A DNA stretch of 44,858 nt from Myxococcaceae bacterium (GTDB taxonomy: Bacteria > Myxococcota > Myxococcia > Myxococcales > Myxococcaceae), in assembly GCA_019694575.1 (NCBI GenBank), contig JAIBBR010000028.1:1-44858 (forward strand), given 5' to 3'. The notes beneath the pieces were generated by a model. That model saw only the letters and a program-made list of their open reading frames with translations. It did not search any database and was not told where the DNA came from. Both the position numbers and the translations under genes were made by a program. Of this stretch, positions 16,331 through 25,484 are shown in pieces (position 1 is the stretch's first letter; each line of letters starts with the position of its first letter).

Positions 16331-18097
16331 ATGCGACTCGAAGAAATGGGGTTGATAGGTAACTGCCAGTATTCAGCGCTCATTGACCGCTGGGGCTCGG
16401 TGGTGTGGTGCTGCTGGCCACGGTTCGACTCAGAACCGGTCTTCGGCGCACTGCTCGACGAGAATGACCCAGGCCGCTTCGTGGTGGGCGCCGCTGACGG
16501 CAGCCCCGGCGTGCAGCGTTATCTCGAAAACAGCAACGTGCTCGAGACGCGCTTCAAAACCGACACCGGCAGCTTTCGGGTCATCGACTTGGCGCCGCGT
16601 TACGTGCAGTATGACCGGCTTTTTCGCCCCACCCAGCTCACCCGGGTGATTGAGCCGCTCGACGGTTCACCCCGCGTCAAAGTGCAGTGCCTGCCCAAAT
16701 TGGGCTGGTCAAAGCAGACGCCGCAAGTGCTGCAGGGCAGTAACCACCTGCGCTACGAAGGTTTTCAAAGCCAGCTGCGGCTCACCACCGACATTCCGCT
16801 CTCGTACGTCAACGGCCAACCCTTCACGTTGAACCAGCGGCAACACTTGGTGCTCACTTGGGGGCCCCCCGTCGAAGAAGCGCTTTCGCCGTTGTGCGAA
16901 AAGCAAACCAACGAAACGCTGCGCTATTGGCGGCGCTGGGTGAAGGGCTGCAACATTCCTCCCGCGTACCAGCAAGAAGTCATTCGTTCGGCGTTGGTGC
17001 TCAAGCTGCACTGCTTCGAAGACACCGGCGCCATCGTGGCGTCGATGACCACTTCGATTCCTGAATCGCCCGGCTCAGGCCGCACGTGGGACTACCGCTA
17101 TTGCTGGCTGCGCGACGCGTACTACGCGCTCAACGCGTTTCGGCTGCTGGGGCAATTTGAAGAACGTGAAGCCTTCGCGGCTTACCTGCTCAACATTGTC
17201 GGAGCCCACCCCGACCTCAACCTGCACCCGCTCTACCGGGTCGACGGCCGCTCTGACTTAGACGAAAGCACCTTGCGGCACTGGGCGGGCTTCAACGGCG
17301 AAGGGCCGGTGCGCGTGGGCAACGCCGCGGCCGTGCATTCGCAGCACGACATTTTCGGCGAAATGGTGCTCGCCTTGACACCGGTTTTCTTAGACGACCG
17401 CTTCGCGGCTGAACGCTCCAAAAGCGCGCTCGAGCTGCTCGAGCAGCTGGCACGCAAAGCCATTTCTCTGGCGGGCGTGCCCGACGCCGGCATTTGGGAA
17501 TACCGCACCCAGTGGCAGCCGCAGACCTTCTCGAGCTTAATGTGCTGGGCCGCGGCCGACCGCATGACCACCGTGGCCTCTCGCCATGCGCCGCATTTGC
17601 GCGACGAATTCGCGCAATCAGCCGAGAAAATTCGACAAGAGATACTGACCCAAGCGTGGAACGCCGACGCCCACAGCTTCGTCGGCAGCTACGGCGGCCA
17701 CGAGCTCGATGCGTCGCTGCTGCAGATGGCGCATTTGCGATTCTTGCCGGCTGACGACGCGCGGCTCAACGCCACCCTCGACGCCATTTGGACCACCCTT
17801 TCACGTGACGGCTGGTTGTTTCGCTACAAGCTCGACGACGGCTTTGGCAAACCGAGCGTGGCCTTCATTATCTGCACGTTTTGGTTGGTCGAAGCGCTCG
17901 CGGTGACCCGGCGGTACGACGACGCGCAAAAGGTCATGAAGCACGTGCACGCGGCCCTGTCGCCGCTGGGGCTGCTCTCTGAAGACTACGAGACGTCGAC
18001 TTTGCGCATGTGGGGCAATTTTCCGCAGGCGTACTCACATGTCGGCCTGATTCACGCGGCGTTCTCGGCCAGCCCACGGTGGGCCGACATTCTGTAG
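16331..18097 (+). CDS. GH15 glycoside hydrolase (glucoamylase/trehalase-like)
   Basis: A 588-residue cytoplasmic enzyme of the GH15 family, whose members cleave alpha-glucosidic bonds by inversion. The N-terminal beta domain begins GLIGNCQYSALIDRWGSVVW. The (alpha/alpha)6 barrel shows GSGRTWDYRYCWLRDA. Likely catalytic acids are Glu390 in GIWEYR and Glu551 in LSEDYE, followed by FPQAYSHVGLIHAA. Bacterial homologues include glucoamylases and trehalases; sitting divergent to otsAB, trehalose or a related glucoside is the best guess. The ATG at 16331 with AAAGGG just upstream is preferred, because the ATG at 16298 lies inside the inverted-repeat operator and has no ribosome-binding site. Confidence 0.92.
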   Translation: MRLEEMGLIGNCQYSALIDRWGSVVWCCWPRFDSEPVFGALLDENDPGRFVVGAADGSPGVQRYLENSNVLETRFKTDTGSFRVIDLAPRYVQYDRLFRPTQLTRVIEPLDGSPRVKVQCLPKLGWSKQTPQVLQGSNHLRYEGFQSQLRLTTDIPLSYVNGQPFTLNQRQHLVLTWGPPVEEALSPLCEKQTNETLRYWRRWVKGCNIPPAYQQEVIRSALVLKLHCFEDTGAIVASMTTSIPESPGSGRTWDYRYCWLRDAYYALNAFRLLGQFEEREAFAAYLLNIVGAHPDLNLHPLYRVDGRSDLDESTLRHWAGFNGEGPVRVGNAAAVHSQHDIFGEMVLALTPVFLDDRFAAERSKSALELLEQLARKAISLAGVPDAGIWEYRTQWQPQTFSSLMCWAAADRMTTVASRHAPHLRDEFAQSAEKIRQEILTQAWNADAHSFVGSYGGHELDASLLQMAHLRFLPADDARLNATLDAIWTTLSRDGWLFRYKLDDGFGKPSVAFIICTFWLVEALAVTRRYDDAQKVMKHVHAALSPLGLLSEDYETSTLRMWGNFPQAYSHVGLIHAAFSASPRWADIL

Positions 18098-18158
18098 CGA
18101 ATTGATTCGAAGAGCATTCTTGCCAGCGTGGCGTGGCGCGGTGAAACTCACCCGCCAT

Positions 18159-19067
18159 ATGACCATGCGAATTCTGACGGCCGCGGCGGTGTGCACCCTG
18201 GCAATGGCGTGCGGCCCAGGCGGCGCCGCCGACGCGGGAACGATGCTTGGCCCGTGCGGAGTGGTGAATGAAGTCGAGCCCAATGAAACACGCGACACCG
18301 CGGCTGCGTACACCTTTGGCACCAGCATCAATGGGTGCCTCGACGTCAAGGCCAACCCAGCCGATGAAGACTGGTACGAAATCACCGCGCCCAACGATCT
18401 CACCGGTGGCTTCGTGCAAATGAAGCTGACCAACGTGGGCGCCGGCACCATTCAAGGCTCGATTTACGCGGTGGCCGACAACGGCGCGATTCGAAACGAG
18501 TACGCGAGCGGTGACGGCGCCAACTTGAGCCTCTTCTTTTCGGCCAAGGCGGGCGCGAAATACCGCCTCGCGATTGAGAACATTTTCGCGGCTGACGCTC
18601 CGTACAGGTACACCATGCAAACCACGTACACGAAAGTGAACGACGCGTACGAGCCCAACGACACGCGCGCCGACGCCAAGGCGATGACGCTGGGCACCCC
18701 CGTGAACGGCACGTTGTTCGCCGGTTACTCGAGCGGCAGCGCGCCGGGCGACGACGACTATGCCGACTGGTTCTCAGTCACGCTCGCCGCGAACAAGGCG
18801 GTGCAAGTGAAGCTCGAAAACGTGCCCACCAGCTTGAACGGCCACCTGCTGCTCTACGACAGCGGCGGCACCGAAATCGCCAGCATGTACAGCAGCAACG
18901 AAGGCGCCAGCGTCACCCTCAACGTTACCGCCGACAAAATTCTCTCTGCGGGCACTTATTACGTGCTGGCGAAGAAAATTTTCGTCACCGGTGACGCGGC
19001 GGGCAGAGACGACACCCTGCCCACGCACTTCACGTCGCAGTACAAGCTGACCGTCACTCAGCCTTAA
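18159..19067 (+). CDS. Lipoprotein with two PPC-like domains
   Basis: A 302-residue predicted lipoprotein (LAMAC, Cys18). The mature part has two repeats starting EVEPNETRDTAAAYTFGTSI (about 38) and DAYEPNDTRADAKAMTLGTP (about 165), each leading to an acidic DEDWYEI or DYADWFSV stretch and a beta-rich segment. This is the pattern of bacterial pre-peptidase C-terminal (PPC) beta-sandwich domains, often found on secreted enzymes. No catalytic domain is present. Its role is unknown; it is probably displayed on the cell surface. The same EPN-type domain occurs in the extracytoplasmic part of the kinase at 30025-32208. It converges on the CxxC protein gene, with overlapping 3' ends. Confidence 0.8.
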   Translation: MTMRILTAAAVCTLAMACGPGGAADAGTMLGPCGVVNEVEPNETRDTAAAYTFGTSINGCLDVKANPADEDWYEITAPNDLTGGFVQMKLTNVGAGTIQGSIYAVADNGAIRNEYASGDGANLSLFFSAKAGAKYRLAIENIFAADAPYRYTMQTTYTKVNDAYEPNDTRADAKAMTLGTPVNGTLFAGYSSGSAPGDDDYADWFSVTLAANKAVQVKLENVPTSLNGHLLLYDSGGTEIASMYSSNEGASVTLNVTADKILSAGTYYVLAKKIFVTGDAAGRDDTLPTHFTSQYKLTVTQP

Positions 19068-19206
19068 CGCTTCGCGCCAACTGCCACGTCACCACCCCCG
19101 CGACGACAAAGGGGGTGAGCACCATCAGCACGATGGCCAGTTGGCGCAGCCCGCTCGGCGGCGCCGATTGCGCACAGTGCGCACAAGCGAGCAACAGCGC
19201 GGTCAT
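19054..19206 (-). CDS. Small CxxC membrane protein coupled to oxidase subunit III
   Basis: A 50-residue protein with Cys8 and Cys11 (CAHC) in a hydrophobic N-terminal segment, then a single transmembrane helix at about 22-42 ending WQLARSVKAE. Its ATG overlaps the TGA of the subunit III gene (ATGA), so it is almost certainly translated together with it. Such short proteins often act as oxidase subunit IV or as assembly factors, but no family could be recognised; that role is inference from position. The CxxC pair might bind copper or form a disulfide. Confidence 0.65.
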   Translation of the reverse strand: MTALLLACAHCAQSAPPSGLRQLAIVLMVLTPFVVAGVVTWQLARSVKAE

Positions 19207-19787
19207 CAGAAGTACACCGCTCCGAAAATGAACAGCCACACCCCGTCGACGAACTGCACCCACAGGCCAATGACTGAAAGGGTGTCGGCTGAAAATTTTT
19301 GCCGCAGCAACCCCACACTGGCCACCCCGGTCAGCACCACGCACGACAACACGTGCAGGCCGTGAAAAGCAGTCAGCGCGTAAAACAAATTGGCGAAGGC
19401 GCTCTGACCCAAGCGCAAGCCTTCGCGGTGCAAGCCAAAGAGAATGCCCGCGAGCCCGAAATATTCTTCGAGCTGCATGGCGATGAAGAGCGCGCCGCTG
19501 AACGCCGTGACGCCCGTAGCCCATGCAGAAAGACGCCACTTTTCTCGTTGGGCGTAACGGGTGGCCAGACCCATGGCCACGCTCGAGAGCACCAACACGC
19601 CCGTGAGCGCCGCGCCCCACCCCGCGCTGACCTTCGGTTCAGCCGCGTCGTGAAAACCCACCGCGTAGTTGCGCGACCAAGCGAAGGCGAAGAACAGGGC
19701 CGCGAACGAGAAAGCGTCAGACACCATGAGCCAGAGCATGCCGGTGCGACCCACCGGGTGCGGCGCCTGCGCGGCGGCTTCACTCAT
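19206..19787 (-). CDS. ctaE: Cytochrome c oxidase subunit III
   Basis: A 193-residue inner-membrane protein of the haem-copper oxidase subunit III family, which stabilises subunit I and helps its proton uptake. Five hydrophobic segments are visible. Family features are the glutamate in a helix (FIAMQLEEYFGL), FYALTAFHGLHVLSC at about 135-150 and WVQFVDGVWLFIFGAVYF at the C-terminus. The length fits the five-helix bacterial form rather than the seven-helix one. It overlaps the TPR gene upstream by 8 bases and the CxxC gene downstream by 3. It lies 17 kb from subunits II and I but may serve the same complex. Confidence 0.9.
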   Translation of the reverse strand: MSEAAAQAPHPVGRTGMLWLMVSDAFSFAALFFAFAWSRNYAVGFHDAAEPKVSAGWGAALTGVLVLSSVAMGLATRYAQREKWRLSAWATGVTAFSGALFIAMQLEEYFGLAGILFGLHREGLRLGQSAFANLFYALTAFHGLHVLSCVVLTGVASVGLLRQKFSADTLSVIGLWVQFVDGVWLFIFGAVYF

Positions 19788-20409
19788 CGCTCACCGACGG
19801 CGTGCCTTCGAGCGCTTTCAATTTGCGCTCTGCTTCATGCCCCGAAGGCCCGTGGGCATCGAGCGCCATCGCCGCTTTGAACGCCTTGCGCGCGGCACTT
19901 AAGTCACCCTTCAACTTGTAGGCCACGCCCAAGTTCAAATGCACTTTGGGGTTGGTACGCTCCATCGCCAGCGCTTGGTTGAAGAGCGTGAGCGCCGCTT
20001 CGAGCTCGCCCGCCAAGAGCTGCTCTTTGCCTTCGTGCAGCTTGCGCTCTGAATCGTTAATCAATTCAACGTCGAGCACGGTTTTGCCAGCCAAGTTGAA
20101 GACCAGCGCGCGCAGCAAGCCTCCCCAATAAAACGTGACGCCTTCTACGGCGGCCACCGCCGCGAGGGGAATGTCGGGCAGCAACTGCTTGCCGCGAAAC
20201 TTGAACCGCACCTTGGTGTAGCGGCCCTTGTTGGCCCAATCGACGAGCTGGGTCTTCAACTTCTCGAGCGTGTCGTCGAGCTGCGCGGGGTCAATTTCGA
20301 AAGGCAGCGTGCCTCCGCTCTTCGCTTTGACCTTTTTTTTGGCCAAAGCAGCGGGCTGAGAACGCGAGCGCTTGCGTGAATGAGCCATAGACAAGAACGC
20401 TAGCGCCAT
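19780..20409 (-). CDS. TPR-repeat protein
   Basis: A 209-residue protein. The N-terminus is very basic (KRSRSQPAALAKKKVKAKS). The middle (about 40-120) is a domain I do not recognise, with TKVRFKFRGKQLLPDIPL and LRALVFNLAGKTVLDVELIN. The C-terminal part (about 120-200) holds two to three tetratricopeptide repeats, including AALTLFNQALAMERTNPKVH and AARKAFKAAMALD, which mediate protein contacts. Its end overlaps the subunit III start by 8 bases, suggesting coexpression with the oxidase. The start could instead be the ATG at 20388 (MAHSRKRSR), which drops a hydrophobic run of doubtful value. Confidence 0.75.
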   Translation of the reverse strand: MALAFLSMAHSRKRSRSQPAALAKKKVKAKSGGTLPFEIDPAQLDDTLEKLKTQLVDWANKGRYTKVRFKFRGKQLLPDIPLAAVAAVEGVTFYWGGLLRALVFNLAGKTVLDVELINDSERKLHEGKEQLLAGELEAALTLFNQALAMERTNPKVHLNLGVAYKLKGDLSAARKAFKAAMALDAHGPSGHEAERKLKALEGTPSVSDE

Positions 20410-20448
20410 GCGCTTTACGCCGGCAATCGATTAGCATCGCTCGCAGCC

Positions 20449-22095
20449 ATGACCTTGTTTGCCGAGTCGTTGAAGGCGTTTTTGAAGCCAGTGCTGTCGT
20501 TTCTCGATGACGATTCGGTGAGTGAAATTCTCATCAACGCGCCCGACGACATTTGGGTAGAGCGCAAAGGCAAGCTCAGTAAAACCGAGGCGCGCTTCAC
20601 CGAAGAAGGCCTGCTCGGCGCGGCGCGCAACATCGCGCAATTCGTCGGCCGCCCGCTGACCGATGAACGCCCCCGGCTCGACGCGCGTTTGCCCGACGGC
20701 AGCCGCATTCACGTGGTGTTGCCTCCCATCGCGCGGCGCGGCGCTTCGATTGCCATTCGCAAGTTCTTCAAAGACAAGCTCGGCACCGACGCGCTGATTG
20801 GTTTCGGCGCGCTCACCCCTGAAATGGTGCGCTTCATCGAAGCCTGCATTGCCACCAAGATGAACGTGGTGGTGTCGGGCGGCACGGGCTCGGGCAAAAC
20901 CACGTTGCTCAACATCATCTCGTCGCTGATACCCAACGATGAGCGCATTTTGACGCTCGAAGATTCGGCCGAGCTGCAGCTCAACCAAGAACACCAGGTG
21001 AACTTCGAGAGCCGCCCCGCCGACAAGTTCGGCAAGGGCCAGGTGACGATTGGCGACTTGCTCCAGTCGGCGTTGCGCTTGCGGCCCGACCGCATCGTGG
21101 TGGGCGAAGTGCGCGGCGGCGAAGCGTTCGACCTGATTCAAGCGATGAACACCGGCCACGGCGGCTCAATGTCGACCACCCACGCCAACACGCCCGTCGA
21201 CACCTTGCGCCGGTTAGAGAGCCTGGCCTTAATGAGCGCGGTCGAGCTGCCGTTGGTGGCGGTGCGCGCCCAGGTGGCGTCGGCCATCAACGTGGTTATT
21301 TGCTGCGAGCGGTTGCACGACGGCACGCGCAAGGTGACGGCGATTTCTGAAGTGCTGCCGCTCAATGAAAAGGGCGAGTACCGCACGCAAGACATTTTCG
21401 TTTTTTCTCCCGTGGCCAAAGACGAGCAAGGCCACATTTTGGGCTACCACGCTCCCACCGGAGTGCTCCCGCTGCTCTTGCCCAAGGCCCAAACGCTGGG
21501 CTTCAACGATTTGACCGACGTTTTTTTCGACCCCGCTGCGTACGGTGTGCCACCTCCCGCGCAAGTGCACGCCCGAGAAACTGTAGCGGTGCAATGGGCG
21601 CCTTCACTCAAACACCGTGAAGCAGGCTTGCCCGACCCCGAGGGCGCGAGCGACCGACTGCGCGCTTTTGAGCAGCAGCTGCGCGCCGACGCGCTGGCCA
21701 AAGCGCACCTGGAGCAAGCCACGCAACCGCGGGCGCGGCAACCCATCGCCACGCCGACACAAGTCGTCGCTGTCAGCAACGTGCCGGCTTCGAAAACAGT
21801 TCGCATTGCCCAGCCGATTCCACCCGCGACGGCGCCCGTACCCCGCGCCCAGCCCTCTGCACGAGCGCTGCCGCGGCCGGCCAAGACCAACGTCGATGAC
21901 GACACCGGCGACAGCCACATCACTGCCGATGAAGAAGCGAAAGTCGAGCTCTCACAGTCGATGCTGGGCGAAATGCAAGAATACGAATCAGCTCCGCGCC
22001 CGGCCATTCGCAACGCGCCACGGCCGTCGGCGGGCAGCGGCACCACCCGGCCTCCTGTGCGTGCGCAGCCTTCGCGGCTGCCGCCTAAACGCTAA
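20449..22095 (+). CDS. CpaF/TadA-type secretion ATPase with disordered tail
   Basis: A 548-residue ATPase of the type II/IV secretion superfamily, which powers assembly of Tad-type pili or related systems. The N-terminal domain is at about 1-110. Walker A is GGTGSGKT at 144-151. The Asp box is ILTLEDSAELQL, Walker B is RIVVGEVRGGEAFD, and the His box includes GHGGSMSTTHANTP. After about residue 345 the protein runs into a Pro/Ala/Arg-rich, probably disordered extension of some 150-200 residues, longer than in usual CpaF proteins. No other tad or cpa genes adjoin it, so its partner system lies elsewhere. It diverges from the TPR/oxidase genes. Confidence 0.9.
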   Translation: MTLFAESLKAFLKPVLSFLDDDSVSEILINAPDDIWVERKGKLSKTEARFTEEGLLGAARNIAQFVGRPLTDERPRLDARLPDGSRIHVVLPPIARRGASIAIRKFFKDKLGTDALIGFGALTPEMVRFIEACIATKMNVVVSGGTGSGKTTLLNIISSLIPNDERILTLEDSAELQLNQEHQVNFESRPADKFGKGQVTIGDLLQSALRLRPDRIVVGEVRGGEAFDLIQAMNTGHGGSMSTTHANTPVDTLRRLESLALMSAVELPLVAVRAQVASAINVVICCERLHDGTRKVTAISEVLPLNEKGEYRTQDIFVFSPVAKDEQGHILGYHAPTGVLPLLLPKAQTLGFNDLTDVFFDPAAYGVPPPAQVHARETVAVQWAPSLKHREAGLPDPEGASDRLRAFEQQLRADALAKAHLEQATQPRARQPIATPTQVVAVSNVPASKTVRIAQPIPPATAPVPRAQPSARALPRPAKTNVDDDTGDSHITADEEAKVELSQSMLGEMQEYESAPRPAIRNAPRPSAGSGTTRPPVRAQPSRLPPKR

Positions 22096-22101
22096 AGCGC
22101 C

Positions 22102-22980
22102 ATGGACACACCGACTTCTGCTGCGCGCACCACCACGGTCGCGGCGCTGCTGCTGCTGCTGTACGGCGTGTGGGGTTCTACGTACTTGGTGCTGCACATT
22201 GCCGTTCACGAGATGCCGCCGTTCTATATCGGCGCGCTCCGCTATCTCATCGCCGGGTCTGCATTGTGGGGGCTTCTGGGGCTGCGGGGTGAAGCCCATG
22301 CGTCACTCAAGCAGTGGGCTTGGTCAGCCCCGGTGGGCGCGCTGATGTTTGTCTTCGGCAACGGGTTGGTCGCCTGGGCTCAGACGCGCTTGTCTTCGTC
22401 AGTCGCAGCGATTGTCTGCGCCACCATGCCGTTGTGCGCCGCGGCCATGGGCCCTTTTTTCGGCCAAACCGGCACCGCACGTGAATGGCTGGGCATGGTG
22501 CTGGGGTTTATCGGCGTGGCCGTGCTGAGTCTGGGCGGAGAATTGCGCGCCGAGCCTTTTTTCGCATTCGTGTTGTTTCTCGCTCCGTTGGGTTGGGCGC
22601 TCGGCTCATTGCTCGCGCGCCGTTGGCCGCTGCCGGGCGGGCTGATGTCATCGGTGACGCAAATGCTCACCGGTGGCGTGGCGATGTTGTTGGTCAGCGC
22701 GATAAAGGGTGAAGCGTGGTCGCTGCAGGCTCCGCGCTCAACCTGGGCCGCGCTCGCTTATTTGGCGTTCGCCGGCTCGCTGCTCGGCTTCACTGCGTAC
22801 ACCTGGCTGCTTAAGAATACCCGCCCCGCTCTGGCGATGAGCTACGCCTATGTCAACCCGGTGGTGGCGGTGCTGCTCGGCGCTTTCGTCGGCGCAGAGC
22901 ACATTGATGTGCAAACCATCGCCGCCACGGGCTTGGTGGTGGGCGCGACGGTGCTTTTGGTGCGCGCGCGGGCGACGTGA
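22102..22980 (+). CDS. EamA/DMT-family membrane transporter
   Basis: A 292-residue inner-membrane transporter of the drug/metabolite superfamily. About ten hydrophobic segments form two EamA repeats of five; the first includes LYGVWGSTYLVLHIAVHEMP and the second ends AMSYAYVNPVVAVLLGAFVG, both typical. The substrate cannot be predicted; relatives export amino acids or metabolites. It starts 6 bases after the CpaF-like gene stop, so the two are probably cotranscribed without an obvious functional tie. Confidence 0.88.
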   Translation: MDTPTSAARTTTVAALLLLLYGVWGSTYLVLHIAVHEMPPFYIGALRYLIAGSALWGLLGLRGEAHASLKQWAWSAPVGALMFVFGNGLVAWAQTRLSSSVAAIVCATMPLCAAAMGPFFGQTGTAREWLGMVLGFIGVAVLSLGGELRAEPFFAFVLFLAPLGWALGSLLARRWPLPGGLMSSVTQMLTGGVAMLLVSAIKGEAWSLQAPRSTWAALAYLAFAGSLLGFTAYTWLLKNTRPALAMSYAYVNPVVAVLLGAFVGAEHIDVQTIAATGLVVGATVLLVRARAT

Positions 22981-23015
22981 GCTTGGGCTAGCGGCGGTTT
23001 TCTTTGCGAGTTGGG

Positions 23016-23252
23016 TTAGCGCGGCCGTGGAGTAGGCGGCGGCGGAGGTGATGGTGGCGGCGTAAACTGATTCGAGTACGAGTGCTGCACGGCCCCAGTG
23101 CTCGGGTTGTACGAGCCGGGGGGAACAAGGGTGCCTGCTTGCTGATGCGCCGGAGGGGGACTGTGTCCACCTTGAGTCGACGCATTGTCGATGACACAGC
23201 CACTTGAGGTGATGGCCAGCAATGACGCCAAAATTGAAAAATAACGGTTCAT
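23016..23252 (-). CDS. Small Pro-rich lipoprotein
   Basis: A 78-residue predicted lipoprotein. The signal peptide ends at about Cys19 (ITSSGC, a loose lipobox). The mature part is rich in Ser, Gln and Pro and ends in a polyproline stretch (PPPSPPPPPTPRPR). No domain is recognised. It is monocistronic, converging on the EamA gene. Confidence 0.6.
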   Translation of the reverse strand: MNRYFSILASLLAITSSGCVIDNASTQGGHSPPPAHQQAGTLVPPGSYNPSTGAVQHSYSNQFTPPPSPPPPPTPRPR

Positions 23253-23394
23253 GACCGATGACGGGCCGAGCCGAGATTGGTTGCAATCAAGCTGTGGGTC
23301 GTGACTTCTCATGCGCCTCGTACGCCGCGGTTTATTCGTGGGCACCGTCGATGCAACCGATGGCTAAACCTCGCGTCTTTGGCCCGTGAGTCCA

Positions 23395-24822
23395 ATGTCA
23401 GGTAAGGGCGTTTTCCTCGGGCGTAACGGGCTGATTATCATCAGCCTTTGTTCGTGGCTTGGCTGCCAGTGCGGCGTTCTCGAGCAGAGCGTCGACGCGG
23501 GGGCAGACGTCGATGCTTCCGTTCCAGATGGTGGCAACACCGACGCGGGCACACCTGACGCGGGGAACTCTGACGCCGGCACTCCCGATGCTGGCTCCTT
23601 TGATGCGGGTGGGGACGCCGGCTTCGACGCAAAAGCTGCCCTCATCGACGGCGGCATCGCGTTCACCATCGTCAACTACCGTCTCGGCGCCGACCCCAGC
23701 CCTCCAGATTGGGCGGGCGTACAGCAAGGCAGCATGGCATTTCGCGCACTGGCCATAGACGGTGGCACGGCGGTGGTGACGGTAGACCCGTCGTTGCCGC
23801 TCACCGTCGCAGTGGTGTGCGCCAGCGGGGGCGACGTCGAGGTGCGCCTGTACCACGTGACCCTCGCCGAGACGCATTCAATCGTCAACGCGTGCCGGAC
23901 ACCTCCCGGCTCGTTCTCGAATTGGTTTCGGTTGTCTTTCAGCTATGCGGGCCTAACGTCAGGGCTTACCCCCACGTCTTGGCCTGGGTGGGGCTACCCG
24001 AGCCTTGCGAGCGACCTCGTTCACCTCGAAGGCAAGCAAGGGTCCGGCGCCTACCCGCCTGCGCAGAGTCACGTCATCGTGGAGCGACATGTGCCCAACG
24101 ACCCCGCGCCTCGCACGGTCGACTACTCGACCGCCTGGGCGACCGTTCCCTTCAGCGCCTCGGGGTTGAATGGCTTCGCGGGACCCGAGTGCCACTGGCT
24201 CACCGCGGGTGGCACGTGGGCAGACATCGGCCCTCTTTCGCAGAATTACGGCAGCCCGGTGCCCTGCGCTGGCATTCCGGCCGCGGCGCAACAACCCGGC
24301 GACGTTCACTTTCTTCACCACGCGGGCGTCGGCACCGAGAACTTCCGGTTCTTCGCGGTACCGGCCAACACCGCGCTCGCCGAACCCAAGCTCGCGATGC
24401 TGGCACCCACCGTCACCCTCGCCCAGAGCGGTACTTATGAACGGCTCCATGTCACCTGGTCGGCGGTGGCAGGAGCCCGCGGGTACCTCTTCGCAAGCGA
24501 AAATTCTCCGTTCTTCAACAGCACTCCGCGATGGTCGTCGGTGATTAGCAATGGCTACCTGGCCGGCGTGATGAGCTACACGCAGCCTGACTTGAGCTCG
24601 GCTCCGGGCTTCCTTCCCGGCTGGAACCTCAGCCCCGGGCAAGGTCGAATGCTCGCGGCGCTCGTCACCAACAAGTCGCTGTCTGATTTAATCGGCACGG
24701 CGGCCCTGGTGCCGTCGTGGCCGTACCTGCCTATTCGGTCCACCGTGCTTCGCTCGGGCCCGACCACCGATGGTCTGGATCTCGAGATTCCGTACCACTA
24801 CGCGTACGGCACGGGGCCTTGA
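23395..24822 (+). CDS. Lipoprotein with Asp-Ala-Gly linker
   Basis: A 475-residue predicted lipoprotein of unknown function. The signal peptide ends WLGC (Cys24). A repetitive linker follows (about 33-78) built from DAG, TPDAG and NSDAG units, typical of myxobacterial surface lipoproteins. The large C-terminal region (about 85-475) is beta-rich with many Trp, Tyr and Ser residues; it includes a stretch resembling a fibronectin-like strand pattern (YERLHVTWSAVAGARGYLFA) near 350. No catalytic motif is seen. The start is uncertain between the ATG at 23395 and a GTG at 23386; neither has a strong ribosome-binding site. Confidence 0.75.
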   Translation: MSGKGVFLGRNGLIIISLCSWLGCQCGVLEQSVDAGADVDASVPDGGNTDAGTPDAGNSDAGTPDAGSFDAGGDAGFDAKAALIDGGIAFTIVNYRLGADPSPPDWAGVQQGSMAFRALAIDGGTAVVTVDPSLPLTVAVVCASGGDVEVRLYHVTLAETHSIVNACRTPPGSFSNWFRLSFSYAGLTSGLTPTSWPGWGYPSLASDLVHLEGKQGSGAYPPAQSHVIVERHVPNDPAPRTVDYSTAWATVPFSASGLNGFAGPECHWLTAGGTWADIGPLSQNYGSPVPCAGIPAAAQQPGDVHFLHHAGVGTENFRFFAVPANTALAEPKLAMLAPTVTLAQSGTYERLHVTWSAVAGARGYLFASENSPFFNSTPRWSSVISNGYLAGVMSYTQPDLSSAPGFLPGWNLSPGQGRMLAALVTNKSLSDLIGTAALVPSWPYLPIRSTVLRSGPTTDGLDLEIPYHYAYGTGP

Positions 24823-24906
24823 ACGCGGGGCGGTGCTGACGCCTCGCCTGCTGCCCCTTCGCGACTTCATCTGACGGATCAGCAAGGCCTGACCCAACTG
24901 AAGGTC

Positions 24907-25398
24907 ATGGTGCCTATTCCAGTCGTACGTCAGACCGCTCGCATCGAAACCAAGAACCTCAGGTACTACGAATGTCGCTTCTGCGGCTTCGAAGACAAGG
25001 TACTGGTGAAAGCCAGCGGAACCGGCCTGTCGACGGCCTATGGGATTTCAGGTGAAGCGATAGACGCTGCGCGACATAGCGCACGTGTAGACGAGAACGA
25101 CATGCTGAAGCTGTGCCCGTGCCCCCAGTGCGGCCAGCGCGACAGTGCTCACTTCATCGCGAAATGGGTGATTGCAATGCTGCTGACCAGCAGCTTGGCT
25201 GCGCTGCTCCCAATAGGCATGTCCGCGATGTTCGGCGACACGGAGCTACCAGGCGTGATGCTGGCATTTGGTAGCGTGCTCGCGCTGGCTCTGGTCGGAA
25301 TCGTGTTCTGGCAATTTTTCGCCAAGTGGATCAATTCAACGTGTTCGGTCGTCTTTGGCGTCAGCGGCAGCTTGGCAGCGACGGACGACCACCTGTAG
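24907..25398 (+). CDS. Zinc-ribbon membrane protein
   Basis: A 163-residue protein. Two CxxC pairs (CRFC at about 23-26 and CPQC at about 72-75) flank a charged region and probably bind one zinc ion. Two transmembrane helices follow, at about 86-110 and 117-138, then a short tail. I do not recognise the family. The local sequence looks slightly less biased in codon use than its neighbours. GAAGG lies close before the ATG. Confidence 0.7.
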   Translation: MVPIPVVRQTARIETKNLRYYECRFCGFEDKVLVKASGTGLSTAYGISGEAIDAARHSARVDENDMLKLCPCPQCGQRDSAHFIAKWVIAMLLTSSLAALLPIGMSAMFGDTELPGVMLAFGSVLALALVGIVFWQFFAKWINSTCSVVFGVSGSLAATDDHL

Positions 25399-25484
25399 AG
25401 CGGCCACAGCGTTTCCGCGCCGCAGCACGGCGTCGTTTGCAACAACCGTAGCGACAGGCAGGGCGTGGAGCGACTGCGCCGTGG

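Noticed and set aside
23519-23640. Possible CRISPR-like or satellite array
   Set aside because: The short repeats are codons for an Asp-Ala-Gly linker in a lipoprotein; there are no equal spacers.
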